Positions 36,745-44,963 of a stretch of DNA of 64,000 bases are shown here, in pieces. Where the stretch lies: positions 186,001-250,000 of the forward strand of contig CAWIMY010000008.1 in NCBI GenBank assembly GCA_963837355.1, written 5' to 3'. The position numbers and the translations under genes are program-made. Each line of letters opens with the position of its first letter. Position 1 is the first letter of the stretch. The notes beneath the pieces are model-generated. The model saw only the letters and a program-made list of their open reading frames with translations, was not told where the DNA came from and did no database searches. The DNA comes from Aureispira sp963837355. Lineage in GTDB: Bacteria; Bacteroidota; Bacteroidia; Chitinophagales; Saprospiraceae.

Positions 36745-38559
36745 ATGAATAAACTTGGAAATATTATGGTAACAGATATGGATCAGCAATTGCTAAAAGG
36801 CGGGGCGTTCTTGGTACAAGAGACAGACCCTTCCAACGTATTTATAATAGAAGATTTAACAGAAGAACAACGCATGGTGTTGTCTATGGCCAAAGAGTTT
36901 GTAGACAAAGAAGTCTTGCCTGTTTCTGACCAAATTGAAAAGTTGGACATTGAGTTGACCACCAAATTGCTTAAAAAAGCAGGTGATTTGGGTTTGTTGG
37001 GGACCTCTTTTCCAGAGGAGTATGGCGGCTATATGCAGAACTTTGAAACCAATATGGCGCTCACGTCTGTGGTTTCGGTGACTCGCTCTTTCTCCTTGTC
37101 TTTGGGGGCACATACAGGAATCGGCATGTTGCCCATTCTATATTTTGGTACCGAGGCACAAAAAATGAAATACCTACCCCCTTGTATTCGCGGGGATAAA
37201 TTTGCAGCATACTGTTTGACAGAGCCTACTTCTGGCTCGGATGCCTTATCGGCGAAAACCCAAGCCACCTTGTCTGAAGACGGCAGCCATTATGTATTGA
37301 GTGGTCAGAAAATGTGGATTACCAATGCTGGTTTTGCTGATGTCTTTACTGTATTTGCACAAGTAGAAGGCAAAGACTTTACAGGGTTTATTGTAGAGCG
37401 TGATTGGGAAGGCGTGTCTTTGGGCGCAGAAGAGCAAAAATTAGGCATCAAAGGTTCTTCTACCCGTCAAGTATTCTTTGAGAACGTAAAAGTACCCGTA
37501 GAAAACCTGTTAGGAGAAATCGGAAAAGGCCACAAGATCGCCTTTAATATTCTAAATATTGGTCGTATCAAATTGGCCGCAGGGGTATTGGGTGCTAGCA
37601 AAGCATTGAGTACTATGTCGGTTAACTATGCGAACGAGCGCAAGCAATTCAAGAAAACTCTGGGGAGCTTTGGAGCTATTCAACACAAATTGGCGGAGCA
37701 AGCTATTCGTATTTATGCGGTAGAAGCTGCGGTACACCGTGCAGGACGGGATATTTCTCGTATGGAACACCAACTTATGGAAGAGGGTCAATCCTTGGCC
37801 GAAGCACTCTTAGGTGCTGCTGAAGAATACGCGATTGAGTGTGCTATTTTGAAGGTCTATGGATCAGAATGCTTGGATTATGTGGTCGATGAAGGCTTGC
37901 AAATCCACGGTGGAATGGGCTATTCCGAAGAAATGTACATGGCGAGTGCTTACCGCGATGCTCGAATCAACCGTATTTTTGAAGGAACCAACGAGATCAA
38001 CCGAATGTTGACCATCGACATGTTGCTCAAACGGGTTATGAAAGGGGAAGTAGACTTAATGACACCTGCTATGGCTGTTCAGAAAGAGCTCATGAGTATG
38101 CCTAAATTTGACGATAAAGCAACAGGCTTATTAGCCGAAGAGCAAGGGTATGTTGCCAACCTCAAAAAAATGTTTTTGGCAGTGGCAGGAGCAACTGTAC
38201 AGAATTTGATGGAAAATTTGCAAACGGAACAAGAAATCTTGATGAACTTGGCCGATCTAGCCTCGGAAATTTACATTTGTGAGTCGGTCGTACTTTCTAC
38301 CCTCAAAGCCTGTTCTGTCCGTGGCGAAGCCGCTTGCGAAGGGGAATTGACGATGGCGCGTGTTTATATCAACGATGCGATTGAGCGTTGTGCCTTACAC
38401 TCTAAAAATGCGGTTGCTGCTTGGGCCGAGGGCGATACCAAACGAATGTTGTTGTTGGGTATTAAGCGCTTTAGTAAGCACGAGTTATTAAACACTAAAA
38501 ACATGCGTCGCGACATTGCCCAGCGTTTGTTGGCAGAGAATAAATACTGTTTTAAATAA
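36745..38559 (+). CDS. Acyl-CoA dehydrogenase, VLCAD/ACAD9-like
   Basis: Protein of 604 residues, longer than the ~380-residue ordinary enzymes because of a ~180-residue helical C-terminal extension, as in VLCAD and ACAD9. FAD/substrate signatures are AYCLTEPTSGSDA (155-167) and KMWITNAGFADVF; the catalytic base is Glu413 in RIFEGTNEINR. It dehydrogenates acyl-CoA thioesters in fatty-acid beta-oxidation, passing electrons to ETF. It is transcribed alone. A 40-bp palindrome with flanking repeats follows the stop codon. Confidence 0.94.
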   Translation: MNKLGNIMVTDMDQQLLKGGAFLVQETDPSNVFIIEDLTEEQRMVLSMAKEFVDKEVLPVSDQIEKLDIELTTKLLKKAGDLGLLGTSFPEEYGGYMQNFETNMALTSVVSVTRSFSLSLGAHTGIGMLPILYFGTEAQKMKYLPPCIRGDKFAAYCLTEPTSGSDALSAKTQATLSEDGSHYVLSGQKMWITNAGFADVFTVFAQVEGKDFTGFIVERDWEGVSLGAEEQKLGIKGSSTRQVFFENVKVPVENLLGEIGKGHKIAFNILNIGRIKLAAGVLGASKALSTMSVNYANERKQFKKTLGSFGAIQHKLAEQAIRIYAVEAAVHRAGRDISRMEHQLMEEGQSLAEALLGAAEEYAIECAILKVYGSECLDYVVDEGLQIHGGMGYSEEMYMASAYRDARINRIFEGTNEINRMLTIDMLLKRVMKGEVDLMTPAMAVQKELMSMPKFDDKATGLLAEEQGYVANLKKMFLAVAGATVQNLMENLQTEQEILMNLADLASEIYICESVVLSTLKACSVRGEAACEGELTMARVYINDAIERCALHSKNAVAAWAEGDTKRMLLLGIKRFSKHELLNTKNMRRDIAQRLLAENKYCFK

Positions 38560-38596
38560 AGACTAAAAGGGTTTTTCGTAGGGTTTTCGGGGGTAA

Positions 38597-38636
38597 GTTT
38601 TCGTTGGGCGCAATTGCAATTGCGCCCAACGAAAAC
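38597..38636. repeat. 40-bp perfect palindrome with flanking direct repeats
   Basis: GTTTTCGTTGGGCGCAATTG is immediately followed by its exact reverse complement. On each side are imperfect copies of the same unit: GAAAACTACC three times (38631-38664) with CAACGAA between, and the mirrored GGTAAGTTTTC on the left. The whole (38575-38676) can form one long hairpin. There is no T-run, so it is not a canonical terminator; it resembles a REP-type or processed mRNA-end structure. Confidence 0.7.
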
Positions 38637-38701
38637 TACCGAAAACTACCCAACGAAAACTACCCAACGAAGACCACTCCACAAAGACCTAAAAAGAAGC
38701 C

Positions 38702-38893
38702 CTACAAATCCTGCACACAGCGAAACCCCACATGAAACAGCGCAGAAGAAGCGGAAGCGCTAGTCTGATAGCCGTGGCAAACATGCTGCTCGCACATAAA
38801 TGAGCCGCCTTTCTGACAGTATTCCGCTTACCCTTCCACTAAAAAGCTATCGCTAGTCCACTCCCAAACATTAAATAAAGGAAGGAAATGGCA
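38702..38893 (-). pseudogene. Remnant of a formylglycine-generating-enzyme (SUMF1-like) C-terminus
   Basis: Reading on the minus strand gives NVWEWTSDSFLVEG, an in-frame TAA (38828-38830), then AEYCQKGGSFMCEQHVCHGYQTSASASSALFHVGFRCVQ and a stop. GNVWEWTSD, RGGSFxC and HxGFRCV are the hallmarks of the FGE-sulfatase/SUMF1 fold. Everything N-terminal to this is missing or unreadable and the frame is interrupted, so it is a degraded tail. The family either makes formylglycine in sulfatases or serves as a C-type-lectin-like module in other proteins. Confidence 0.8.
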
Positions 38894-39004
38894 TTAGAGG
38901 ACAAAGTTAGTGTGTGAGCCATCAAAAAAATGGAGTAGCGCGAAGGGCGCCACTCCATAGACCTTGCGTGAAAGCGAAGGTTTAATACGGGGTTTAACAA
39001 AACG

Positions 39005-39994
39005 TTATTTTATTTGAATGGAGTCTTGGCGTCTAATGAATTCTTCGACAACTTCATTGGTATGTCTGCCTAAGTTTTTTAGGCCGTAGCGGGCCGAATC
39101 CGCCACGTCGTGATCGGGAAAACGCTGCAAAATTTCTTGGTACAAGACCTTGCCGCGTGCAATGGGATCTATTTCTTTTATATTGTTGAGGTTGATGTAA
39201 TCGGTCAAGGTAGAGGTGACCAATTGATCTTCGCGGATGTAGAGGGTGAGGTTGGTATCGTACTCGGTTGCCAAAAGCAACAAGGTTTCTGGATACTGAT
39301 CAAACTCGGGGTAGCGGTGGTAGATTTGTTCTAAGAATTGTGTAGCAATCAAGTGTTCGTCTAAGCGAATGGCTAAGCGGGCACCTTTGAGGCAATACAG
39401 AGGAGCAAAAGGATCTTCTGGGTTGGCAGTCACCAACTTGACATACGCAAACATTAATTGTAAGAGTTGTTGCTCCTCGGGCTCCACGCCTCTAGGAAGG
39501 GCATCAATTTCTGCTAGGATTTGATCAATTTTTTGCTGTATTTTTTTCTCCTCTGGTAAGAAAAAATAATCCGCTTGTGCTTTGCCTTTGCCATCGGGGT
39601 ATTTTTCTAAATACAGCTCATACAATTCCTCGGCGCGGCCTTCTCGGCCAGTAGGGCCTGATTCTACCATTGCCAACAACAGGTAAACATCTTCGAGAAT
39701 TGGGGGATTAGAATACTCGCGTAGAATGCGTTCTAGGTTGACTCTAGCCTGACCAAAGTTGCGTGCTCTATAATAAATAACCGCGCAACGATACAGGTAA
39801 ATAGGACTCATTTCATCCTCTTTGAATTCCTTGACGTATTGCAAGTAGTTGGCAATAAGTGGTCTCAAAAATTCATCGCTGCTATTGCGCTCTACGGCTT
39901 GCTCCAATCCTTGGATGACTTCCCGTTGTTGGTTGCGCGCTGTATTACAAGCGGTTAGAAATAAAATCAAGAGCAATAAGCTGAGATAGCGCAT
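39005..39994 (-). CDS. TPR-like lipoprotein
   Basis: Start at ATG 39994, four bases after the stop of the FKBP gene; an upstream start at 40012 would overlap it. 329 residues. Lipobox LTAC (MRYLSLLLLILFLTAC) anchors it to a membrane. The body is helical with tetratricopeptide-like repeats (ARNFGQARVNLERILREYSNP; GREGRAEELYELYLEKYPDGKG; EHLIATQFLEQIYHRYPEFDQYPE; GKVLYQEILQRFPDHDVADSARY). Such lipoproteins often act as scaffolds in envelope assembly. It is translationally coupled to the FKBP-type lipoprotein upstream, so the pair probably works in one envelope process. Confidence 0.85.
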   Translation of the reverse strand: MRYLSLLLLILFLTACNTARNQQREVIQGLEQAVERNSSDEFLRPLIANYLQYVKEFKEDEMSPIYLYRCAVIYYRARNFGQARVNLERILREYSNPPILEDVYLLLAMVESGPTGREGRAEELYELYLEKYPDGKGKAQADYFFLPEEKKIQQKIDQILAEIDALPRGVEPEEQQLLQLMFAYVKLVTANPEDPFAPLYCLKGARLAIRLDEHLIATQFLEQIYHRYPEFDQYPETLLLLATEYDTNLTLYIREDQLVTSTLTDYINLNNIKEIDPIARGKVLYQEILQRFPDHDVADSARYGLKNLGRHTNEVVEEFIRRQDSIQIK

Positions 39995-39998
39995 GGAG

Positions 39999-40976
39999 TT
40001 AGTTGTTTTCAATGTCCATTAATTCAATATAAAAAGTAACCCAAGAATTGGGCGGAATAACTTCGCCGTAGCCCTGTACTCCGTAAGCTAGATGAGGGGG
40101 AATGAAGAGCAATGCGCTGCCGCCTTCGCCCAACACCTGTACCCCTTGTGACAACCCTTCAATTAGTGTTTGACTACCCACAACAAACGTAAGGGGAACC
40201 ATGTTGGTATACGAATCATCTACAATCAACCCTGCGTCCGATAGGCAAATATAATGCACGGTAACCGCTTCCCCTGTTTGGGCTTTACTGGATGATCCTG
40301 CGTCAAAAATTAAATAAGACAAACCCCGTTCCGTCGTTTGTAAACCTGCTAAGGTGCCCTGTTCAAATTCTTGCATCAAGGTAGGAATGGTTTGCCGAAT
40401 GGAGTCCAAGCGTTTTTGTTCGTTTATAATTTCTTGCTGTAAGGTGGCGGGATCTTTGATCTGATGCAGTTTATAAGTAAAAGTTACTAAATCATCAGCG
40501 GTAAACGAAGCCGCATGTTGTCCTAACAATTGGGGAATTGTTCTAGCAGGAATTAAGAGTCTCAAACTATCCCCTTCGCCCATCAATTGAAGGGCTTTAG
40601 TAAAGAAATTATCGTAGCGCGGCTCGGGAATTTGTACCAAAATAGGATTATAGTTGTTGTAGGATTGATCCAATAAGCTATCCCCTTTTTGTAAGGTATA
40701 ATCAATGCGTACTTGTTCTCCTACAGTGGGCTTAGGGGCATTGGGGGCTTGGCTCAGGTGTTGATACCAAAACTCTTCTTGTCCATACATCTGCATTCCT
40801 TTCGTTTGAGCAGCCCATACTGCCTTCAAAGAGTCCGTGGGGACTCCCAAAAGAAGATCTGGAAGCTCTACTGTTGGTGTTGGTTGAATGGGACGCTGAC
40901 AACTACTCCAAAGGAGTAGACATACCCCCAAAATACTATAGCTTATGTATATAGAAAACCCTCGTGTTATTCGCAT
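39999..40976 (-). CDS. FKBP-type peptidyl-prolyl isomerase lipoprotein, two domains
   Basis: Protein of 325 residues. A signal with lipobox WSSC (~26) indicates a lipoprotein. The first FKBP-like domain (~85-175: GEQVRIDYTLQKGDSLLDQSY...LQLMGEGDSLRLLIPA) and the second (~230-325: GEAVTVHYICLSDAGLIVDDSYTNMVPLTFVVG...GVQVLGEGGSALLFIPPHLAYGVQGYGEVIPPNSWVTFYIELMDI) are separated by a helical linker. The second retains the hydrophobic FKBP pocket (Tyr, Phe, Val, Ile, Tyr). It probably folds envelope proteins. First gene of a two-gene operon with the TPR lipoprotein. Confidence 0.92.
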   Translation of the reverse strand: MRITRGFSIYISYSILGVCLLLWSSCQRPIQPTPTVELPDLLLGVPTDSLKAVWAAQTKGMQMYGQEEFWYQHLSQAPNAPKPTVGEQVRIDYTLQKGDSLLDQSYNNYNPILVQIPEPRYDNFFTKALQLMGEGDSLRLLIPARTIPQLLGQHAASFTADDLVTFTYKLHQIKDPATLQQEIINEQKRLDSIRQTIPTLMQEFEQGTLAGLQTTERGLSYLIFDAGSSSKAQTGEAVTVHYICLSDAGLIVDDSYTNMVPLTFVVGSQTLIEGLSQGVQVLGEGGSALLFIPPHLAYGVQGYGEVIPPNSWVTFYIELMDIENN

Positions 40977-41115
40977 TACAGGCGTTTATTCGCAATTAAT
41001 AGAGAAAATTACTACAGCAAAGGCTCCGTATATTATAACCTAAGTTTTTAATCCCGAAGTAGTACCTTATCAAACAATCGCGGCAATAAAAATCGAACCT
41101 TATATTATAATGTAC

Positions 41116-41556
41116 TTAGAACCAGCCTGCGCCCAATTCTCGGAAGGGCCAAGGGATGCCCGCTAAAATCAAAATCAAACCAACCAAGTAGGTATAAAAA
41201 ATAAACTTGAAACGGGCGCTGGTATCGGTCAAGCGCTTGCCACGGCTAAACCCAACGGTAATGACAATCGCTGCGATTAACATGATGAAGATGTGTTCTA
41301 CGGTAAAGAATCGCGTCATGGCATCTGCTAGGTTGCTAAAATTCACTTTGCCTCCCCATTGCAAGAAGTACAATACAAAGCCAAGGAGTATTTGCACATG
41401 TACAGAGATCATCGCAAACAAATGTACTTTGCGGTCGCCAGCAGTGTAGTTTTTGTTGTTTCTCCAGCCGCTAAACGCACCGACGATTGCCCAAAGTAAT
41501 AAGCCTAAAACCACCCAACGTAGCCCAGAGTGGGCGTGTACTAATCCTTTTAACAT
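41116..41556 (-). CDS. Four-pass membrane protein
   Basis: Protein of 146 residues with about four transmembrane helices. His residues are repeated within helices (MLKGLVHAHSGLRWVV; LFAMISVHVQILLG; TVEHIFIMLIAAIV), a pattern typical of small haem-b or cytochrome-b-like families annotated in Bacteroidota, but a haem role is not shown. YTAGDRKVHLFAM is a conserved-looking loop. A TAACTTTG element (minus strand, 41610-41617) upstream fits the -7 promoter box. Single gene. Confidence 0.8.
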   Translation of the reverse strand: MLKGLVHAHSGLRWVVLGLLLWAIVGAFSGWRNNKNYTAGDRKVHLFAMISVHVQILLGFVLYFLQWGGKVNFSNLADAMTRFFTVEHIFIMLIAAIVITVGFSRGKRLTDTSARFKFIFYTYLVGLILILAGIPWPFRELGAGWF

Positions 41557-41609
41557 AATTTGTGCTTGATCTAATTGATAATATAGCCCCTCTGTGGAGA
41601 CAGTTTGGA

Positions 41610-41617
41610 CAAAGTTA
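41610..41617 (-). promoter_or_regulatory. Candidate -7 element (TAACTTTG)
   Basis: On the minus strand it fits TAnnTTTG and lies 54 bases before the ATG of the four-pass membrane protein. A -33 element is not obvious. Confidence 0.3.
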
Positions 41618-41755
41618 GGGATTTTTACTATTTTACCTTATATCTGGTTCAAAAATAACTTAAACAGCTATTTATGAGGTTAATTAACACCCTATGTGTA
41701 GAGGAAGAATTGAAAATGTAATTGCTAGCGGTAAAAAGACTCTAATATACCCACT

Positions 41756-42039
41756 ATGAAGCGATTTTCCAAGGCTCAAAAATTACTATTAGCAGGTTTG
41801 TTGTTACAACTGCTCAGTTATGCCTTGCCTTTTTTGGATCAACCTACAGGTTTGGAGTTTTTTATACATGGATTAGTAAAGGTAGCAAGTTTATTATCTC
41901 GAGGTGCGCGTGTTGATAAACTAATGATAGGCTACGCGGTTTGGCTTTTGCACTAATAACAGCCGCTTTTTTATACAAAAAATAAGAACCTGAGGAACAA
42001 GAAAAAGCCATTGTAGACCATTTGGTGGACAAGGATTGA
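41756..42039 (+). pseudogene. Decayed small membrane protein
   Basis: The 66-codon frame MKRFSKAQKLLLAGLLLQLLSYALPFLDQ is a clean first transmembrane segment, but its end (LMIGYAVWLLH) is not. Another frame over the same bases gives LRGLAFALITAAFLYKK, a second transmembrane segment, then after an in-frame TAA it continues EPEEQEKAIVDHLVDKD and a stop. Together this is a two-pass protein of ~95 residues with one frameshift and one nonsense codon. Family not recognised. Confidence 0.6.
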
Positions 42040-42110
42040 GCCGCCAACCAACACGCCTGCTCCCACGGGCTTAGGAATGCAATTCCTAACAATCCCAAAA
42101 AACGCTCCAC

Positions 42111-42869
42111 TTACAGGTACTGCACAAATGTATCCGTCTCCTCTATCCAAACCGTCAGTGTACCCAACAATTTACACCCTTGATCCAAATTAATCACATT
42201 GCCAATTTTCAGCGGCTCATACAACTGGTATTTGGTAGTCGGCGAATGGCCGATATAAATCTTATCAAAAGAGTCAATTTGCAGGGGCTGGTCAGAGGAC
42301 TTGATAGCCGCTGCTTCTTGGGCATGCCATTGCATTACTTTTCGGAATAGACTTCTGTTCCAATACAAGGCTTTGGGCTGTTTATTTAGGGTAGTTTCGA
42401 ACCCCATATCCACATCAAAACCGGCATGAATAAACAACTTGTTATCCTCTAAAAAGTAGAGTTTGAGTTTGTCAAAGAACCGCTTTTTATGGCGGTAGAG
42501 GGCTTTGTCAGAGCGGTACAAATATTCTTGATAAGTGCGATAGCCACCGTGTAGCATCCAATCGCGGTATTTTTGAGTGATGTATGATTCGTTGCGCCAA
42601 TCTTCTAAATCCTCCTGTAGGAAATCGTACATCCACTTGTCGTGGTTGCCCATCAAATAGATGTTTTTGTAAGGGGATTTTTCTTGGTACCCAATCAAAC
42701 TTTCGACAACGCCAAAAGACTGTTCCCAGCCATTAATATAATCGCCCAAACAGATTAAGCGATCTCGTTGCGGATGATATTGCGCCTTCAAAAGAGCTCC
42801 TTCCAAGGCGGCTAAGTTACCGTGGATGTCTCCAATAACAAGCGTGCGTTCCGCTTTAGGGTGTTTCAT
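42111..42869 (-). CDS. Serine/threonine-type metallophosphoesterase
   Basis: Start at ATG 42869 (MKHPKAERTLVIGDIHGN), 252 residues; an in-frame ATG 18 bases earlier is possible. Metal-binding motifs GDIHGN, GDYINGW and GNHDKW occur in order with a later FIHAG and IYIGHSPT, i.e. the complete dinuclear centre of PP1/PP2A/ApaH-like phosphatases. Bacterial relatives dephosphorylate proteins or diadenosine tetraphosphate. Single gene, convergent with the decayed small membrane protein. Confidence 0.92.
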   Translation of the reverse strand: MKHPKAERTLVIGDIHGNLAALEGALLKAQYHPQRDRLICLGDYINGWEQSFGVVESLIGYQEKSPYKNIYLMGNHDKWMYDFLQEDLEDWRNESYITQKYRDWMLHGGYRTYQEYLYRSDKALYRHKKRFFDKLKLYFLEDNKLFIHAGFDVDMGFETTLNKQPKALYWNRSLFRKVMQWHAQEAAAIKSSDQPLQIDSFDKIYIGHSPTTKYQLYEPLKIGNVINLDQGCKLLGTLTVWIEETDTFVQYL

Positions 42870-42993
42870 AAAAGAGAATATAGTCAAAAGATAAGATCCC
42901 GTATTAAACTCTAAACGGAGGGGCGTTGTTGAGAATAGGATAAATAAGCGCCTGAAATAAGCAATAGTTTTTTGGATTCCCTAGTTTTGTAAC

Positions 42994-43773
42994 ATGAATA
43001 AAGCACCAACACCCAATATGGATTGGGTCAGTAAATTTTACCAAGCACAAAACGACTGGTTTGGCATCTACTTATTGCCCATTGATGAGCAACACAAAGA
43101 ACGGGTTGGCATTGTCCACGAATTGTTAGGCACGCCACCGCGCTCTATATTAGAACTTGGCGCAGGCGGCGGGCAGACGGCGGTTCTGTTGGCCAAGGCG
43201 GGCCATACGGTAACCATGATCGAATTGCTACAAGCCTCCAGCGACTTTGCTCGAACATTAGCCACAACAGAACAAGTGCTTTTGACCGTCTTACAAGGCG
43301 ATTTTTATACCCTAGCGTTGCCGCAAACGTTTGATGCTGTGCTGTATTTTGACAGTTTTGGAATTGGTAGCGATGCCGATCAGCAGCGTTTGCTGAAGCG
43401 AATGGCAGCTTGGCTAAAGCCTAATGGGCAAGTAGTCGTAGAGGTAGGAACACCTTGGTATTGGAACGAAATTGCCAAGGGGCGACAGATGGATTTAGAA
43501 ATTGGCATCCGCGAATATGATTTTGACGTAGAGCATAGCCGTTTGATTGACCGTTGGTGGCGCAAGGCGGCTCCTGAAGAAGTGGTACAACAGTCGCTGC
43601 GCTGCTATAGCCCTGCGGATTTGGAATTGTTATTGAACGGTACAGGCTTAGAATTAGTAGACATTAAAGCAGGAAATGCTATTGCTTATGAACCCACTCA
43701 ATGGTTGACCAACGTGCCTTTGGCGGAAGCCATGACTTATTACGCTTTATTACAAAAAAAGAACGAATATTAA
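42994..43773 (+). CDS. Class I SAM-dependent methyltransferase
   Basis: Protein of 259 residues. SAM-binding motif I LELGAGGGQTAVLLAKAG (~48-65), motif II acidic TMIELL (~72), then LQGDFYTL and AVLYFDSFGIGSD (motif IV) and a VVVEVGTPWYW strand, the order of the seven-strand Rossmann-like fold. The substrate is not readable. Only 12 bases separate it from the following lipoprotein gene, which may be on the same transcript. Confidence 0.88.
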   Translation: MNKAPTPNMDWVSKFYQAQNDWFGIYLLPIDEQHKERVGIVHELLGTPPRSILELGAGGGQTAVLLAKAGHTVTMIELLQASSDFARTLATTEQVLLTVLQGDFYTLALPQTFDAVLYFDSFGIGSDADQQRLLKRMAAWLKPNGQVVVEVGTPWYWNEIAKGRQMDLEIGIREYDFDVEHSRLIDRWWRKAAPEEVVQQSLRCYSPADLELLLNGTGLELVDIKAGNAIAYEPTQWLTNVPLAEAMTYYALLQKKNEY

Positions 43774-43785
43774 CCAATATACACG

Positions 43786-44202
43786 ATGATGAAGCAACTC
43801 TTTGGATTTTTTTTAGGAAGTGTACTACTCTTTGGGATAAGCGCTTGCGCGGAAGAACGCCCCACGCATGATTTGAGCGAATTACAAGGCGATTGGCAGC
43901 GCATTTCTAGTAATAATCCCGATGCCGACAGTATGCAGTTGCGTGTCGATGGAACCAGTGCCATCGTCCTCTACGCTCCCTTAACTAGTAATTTTTCGAA
44001 CAATGAACTAAAATGGACAAATATTAGAGAGGCGACGGGTCTACGAGATTTTACGCTATCGGACAAAAGTGCCGATAACAGGCGTTGGGAAGCCGAACTC
44101 GCTGTCTTAGACTTTGTTGGGGATAGCATTTTAGAATTCAAATTGACGAGTGTAGAATATAGAGACGCTCCCGGTGGCGAACAAACTTGGGTACGGAAGT
44201 AA
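43786..44202 (+). CDS. Hypothetical lipoprotein
   Basis: Protein of 138 residues. Signal MMKQLFGFFLGSVLLFGISAC with lipobox ISAC; the ATG at 43789 is an equally possible start. The mature part (LQGDWQRISSNNPDADSMQLRVDGTSAIVLYAP...ILEFKLTSVEY...GGEQTWVRK) has the beta-strand pattern of small lipocalin-like Bacteroidota lipoproteins. The first TetR operator begins seven bases after its stop codon. Confidence 0.75.
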   Translation: MMKQLFGFFLGSVLLFGISACAEERPTHDLSELQGDWQRISSNNPDADSMQLRVDGTSAIVLYAPLTSNFSNNELKWTNIREATGLRDFTLSDKSADNRRWEAELAVLDFVGDSILEFKLTSVEYRDAPGGEQTWVRK

Positions 44203-44208
44203 GTTTTT

Positions 44209-44222
44209 ATACCGATTGGTAT
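44209..44222. promoter_or_regulatory. TetR operator O1 (ATACCGATTGGTAT)
   Basis: Dyad ATACC....GGTAT, 14 bp, upstream of the TetR gene. Two further copies share ATACCGAyyGGTAT. The arms are identical in all three sites. Confidence 0.75.
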
Positions 44223-44241
44223 TTTTATTAGCGTCTATAAT

Positions 44242-44255
44242 ATACCGACTGGTAT
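44242..44255. promoter_or_regulatory. TetR operator O2 (ATACCGACTGGTAT)
   Basis: Second copy, 33 bases from O1 and 44 bases before the TetR ATG, so it would overlap the promoter and support autoregulation. Confidence 0.8.
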
Positions 44256-44299
44256 TTTTTTGTATTTTGCGAGTGCATCTTTATTCAATCCTTCTTTTT

Positions 44300-44896
44300 A
44301 TGACGATCAAAGCAGACCGTACAAAGCAGTTTATTTTGGAACAAGTAGCGCCTATTTTTAACCAGCAGGGTTATATGGGGACTAGTATGGCGACGATTGT
44401 GCAGGCTGTAGGGATGACGAAGGGGGCGATTTATGGTAATTTTAAGGATAAAAAAGCACTGGCGATTGCTGCTTTCAATTACAACATTCGCTTAGAAATG
44501 GGGCGTTTGACGCAATTTATAGAAGCACAATCTAGCCCTGTAGAGCAGCTTTTTGCCATCTTAGATTTTTATGCCTACTACCGTTCTCACAAGCAACCAG
44601 GCGGCGGTTGTCCCATTATTAACATTGGCGTGGACGCTAACAACCAGCACGAAGAATTGCTACGGCGGGTGCAAAAGGTGATTGTTAAGTTAGAACGAAG
44701 CATAGAAAATATTCTTAAAGCGGGGATCGCTGCCCAGCAATTTCACCCTGAGTTAGAAACGCTGGCTTGTGCCAAGCATTTTTATACCAGTCTACAAGGG
44801 GCCGTATTTATGGCAATGACCCTAAAAGATGACCAGTATTTACAGCAAATGACTTCGCATTTGCGACAAGTAATCGAAGAACAATGGCGCGTCTAA
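44300..44896 (+). CDS. TetR/AcrR family transcriptional regulator
   Basis: Start at ATG 44300 (MTIKADRTKQFILEQ), 198 residues; a longer frame from 44174 is mostly hydrophobic noise and contains both operators. The N-terminal HTH (ILEQVAPIFNQQGYMGTSMATIVQAVGMTKGAIYGNFKDKKAL, ~11-54) is typical, followed by an all-helical ligand domain with CPIINIG and a C-terminal LRQVIEEQW. Copies of one dyad lie just before the gene (O1, O2) and before the next gene (O3), so it likely represses itself and the thioesterase/hydrolase genes. The ligand may be an acyl or aromatic thioester product, by inference from the target genes only. Confidence 0.93.
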   Translation: MTIKADRTKQFILEQVAPIFNQQGYMGTSMATIVQAVGMTKGAIYGNFKDKKALAIAAFNYNIRLEMGRLTQFIEAQSSPVEQLFAILDFYAYYRSHKQPGGGCPIINIGVDANNQHEELLRRVQKVIVKLERSIENILKAGIAAQQFHPELETLACAKHFYTSLQGAVFMAMTLKDDQYLQQMTSHLRQVIEEQWRV

Positions 44897-44924
44897 AACA
44901 GCCGCGCATTTTTTTAACTAGATA

Positions 44925-44940
44925 TATACCGATCGGTATA
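44925..44940. promoter_or_regulatory. TetR operator O3, perfect 16-bp palindrome
   Basis: TATACCGATCGGTATA is a perfect palindrome, 24 bases before the thioesterase ATG. It is the strongest of the three sites and probably the main target controlling the downstream operon. Confidence 0.85.
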
Positions 44941-44963
44941 TTTTAGAACAAAAAGAAAAAACT

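Noticed and set aside
42071..42089. Inverted repeat TTAGGAAT / ATTCCTAA
   Set aside because: Short, with no T-run on either strand; not enough to call a terminator.
41862..42110. 82-codon minus-strand frame
   Set aside because: It is the reverse of the decayed two-pass membrane gene and has no natural composition of its own.
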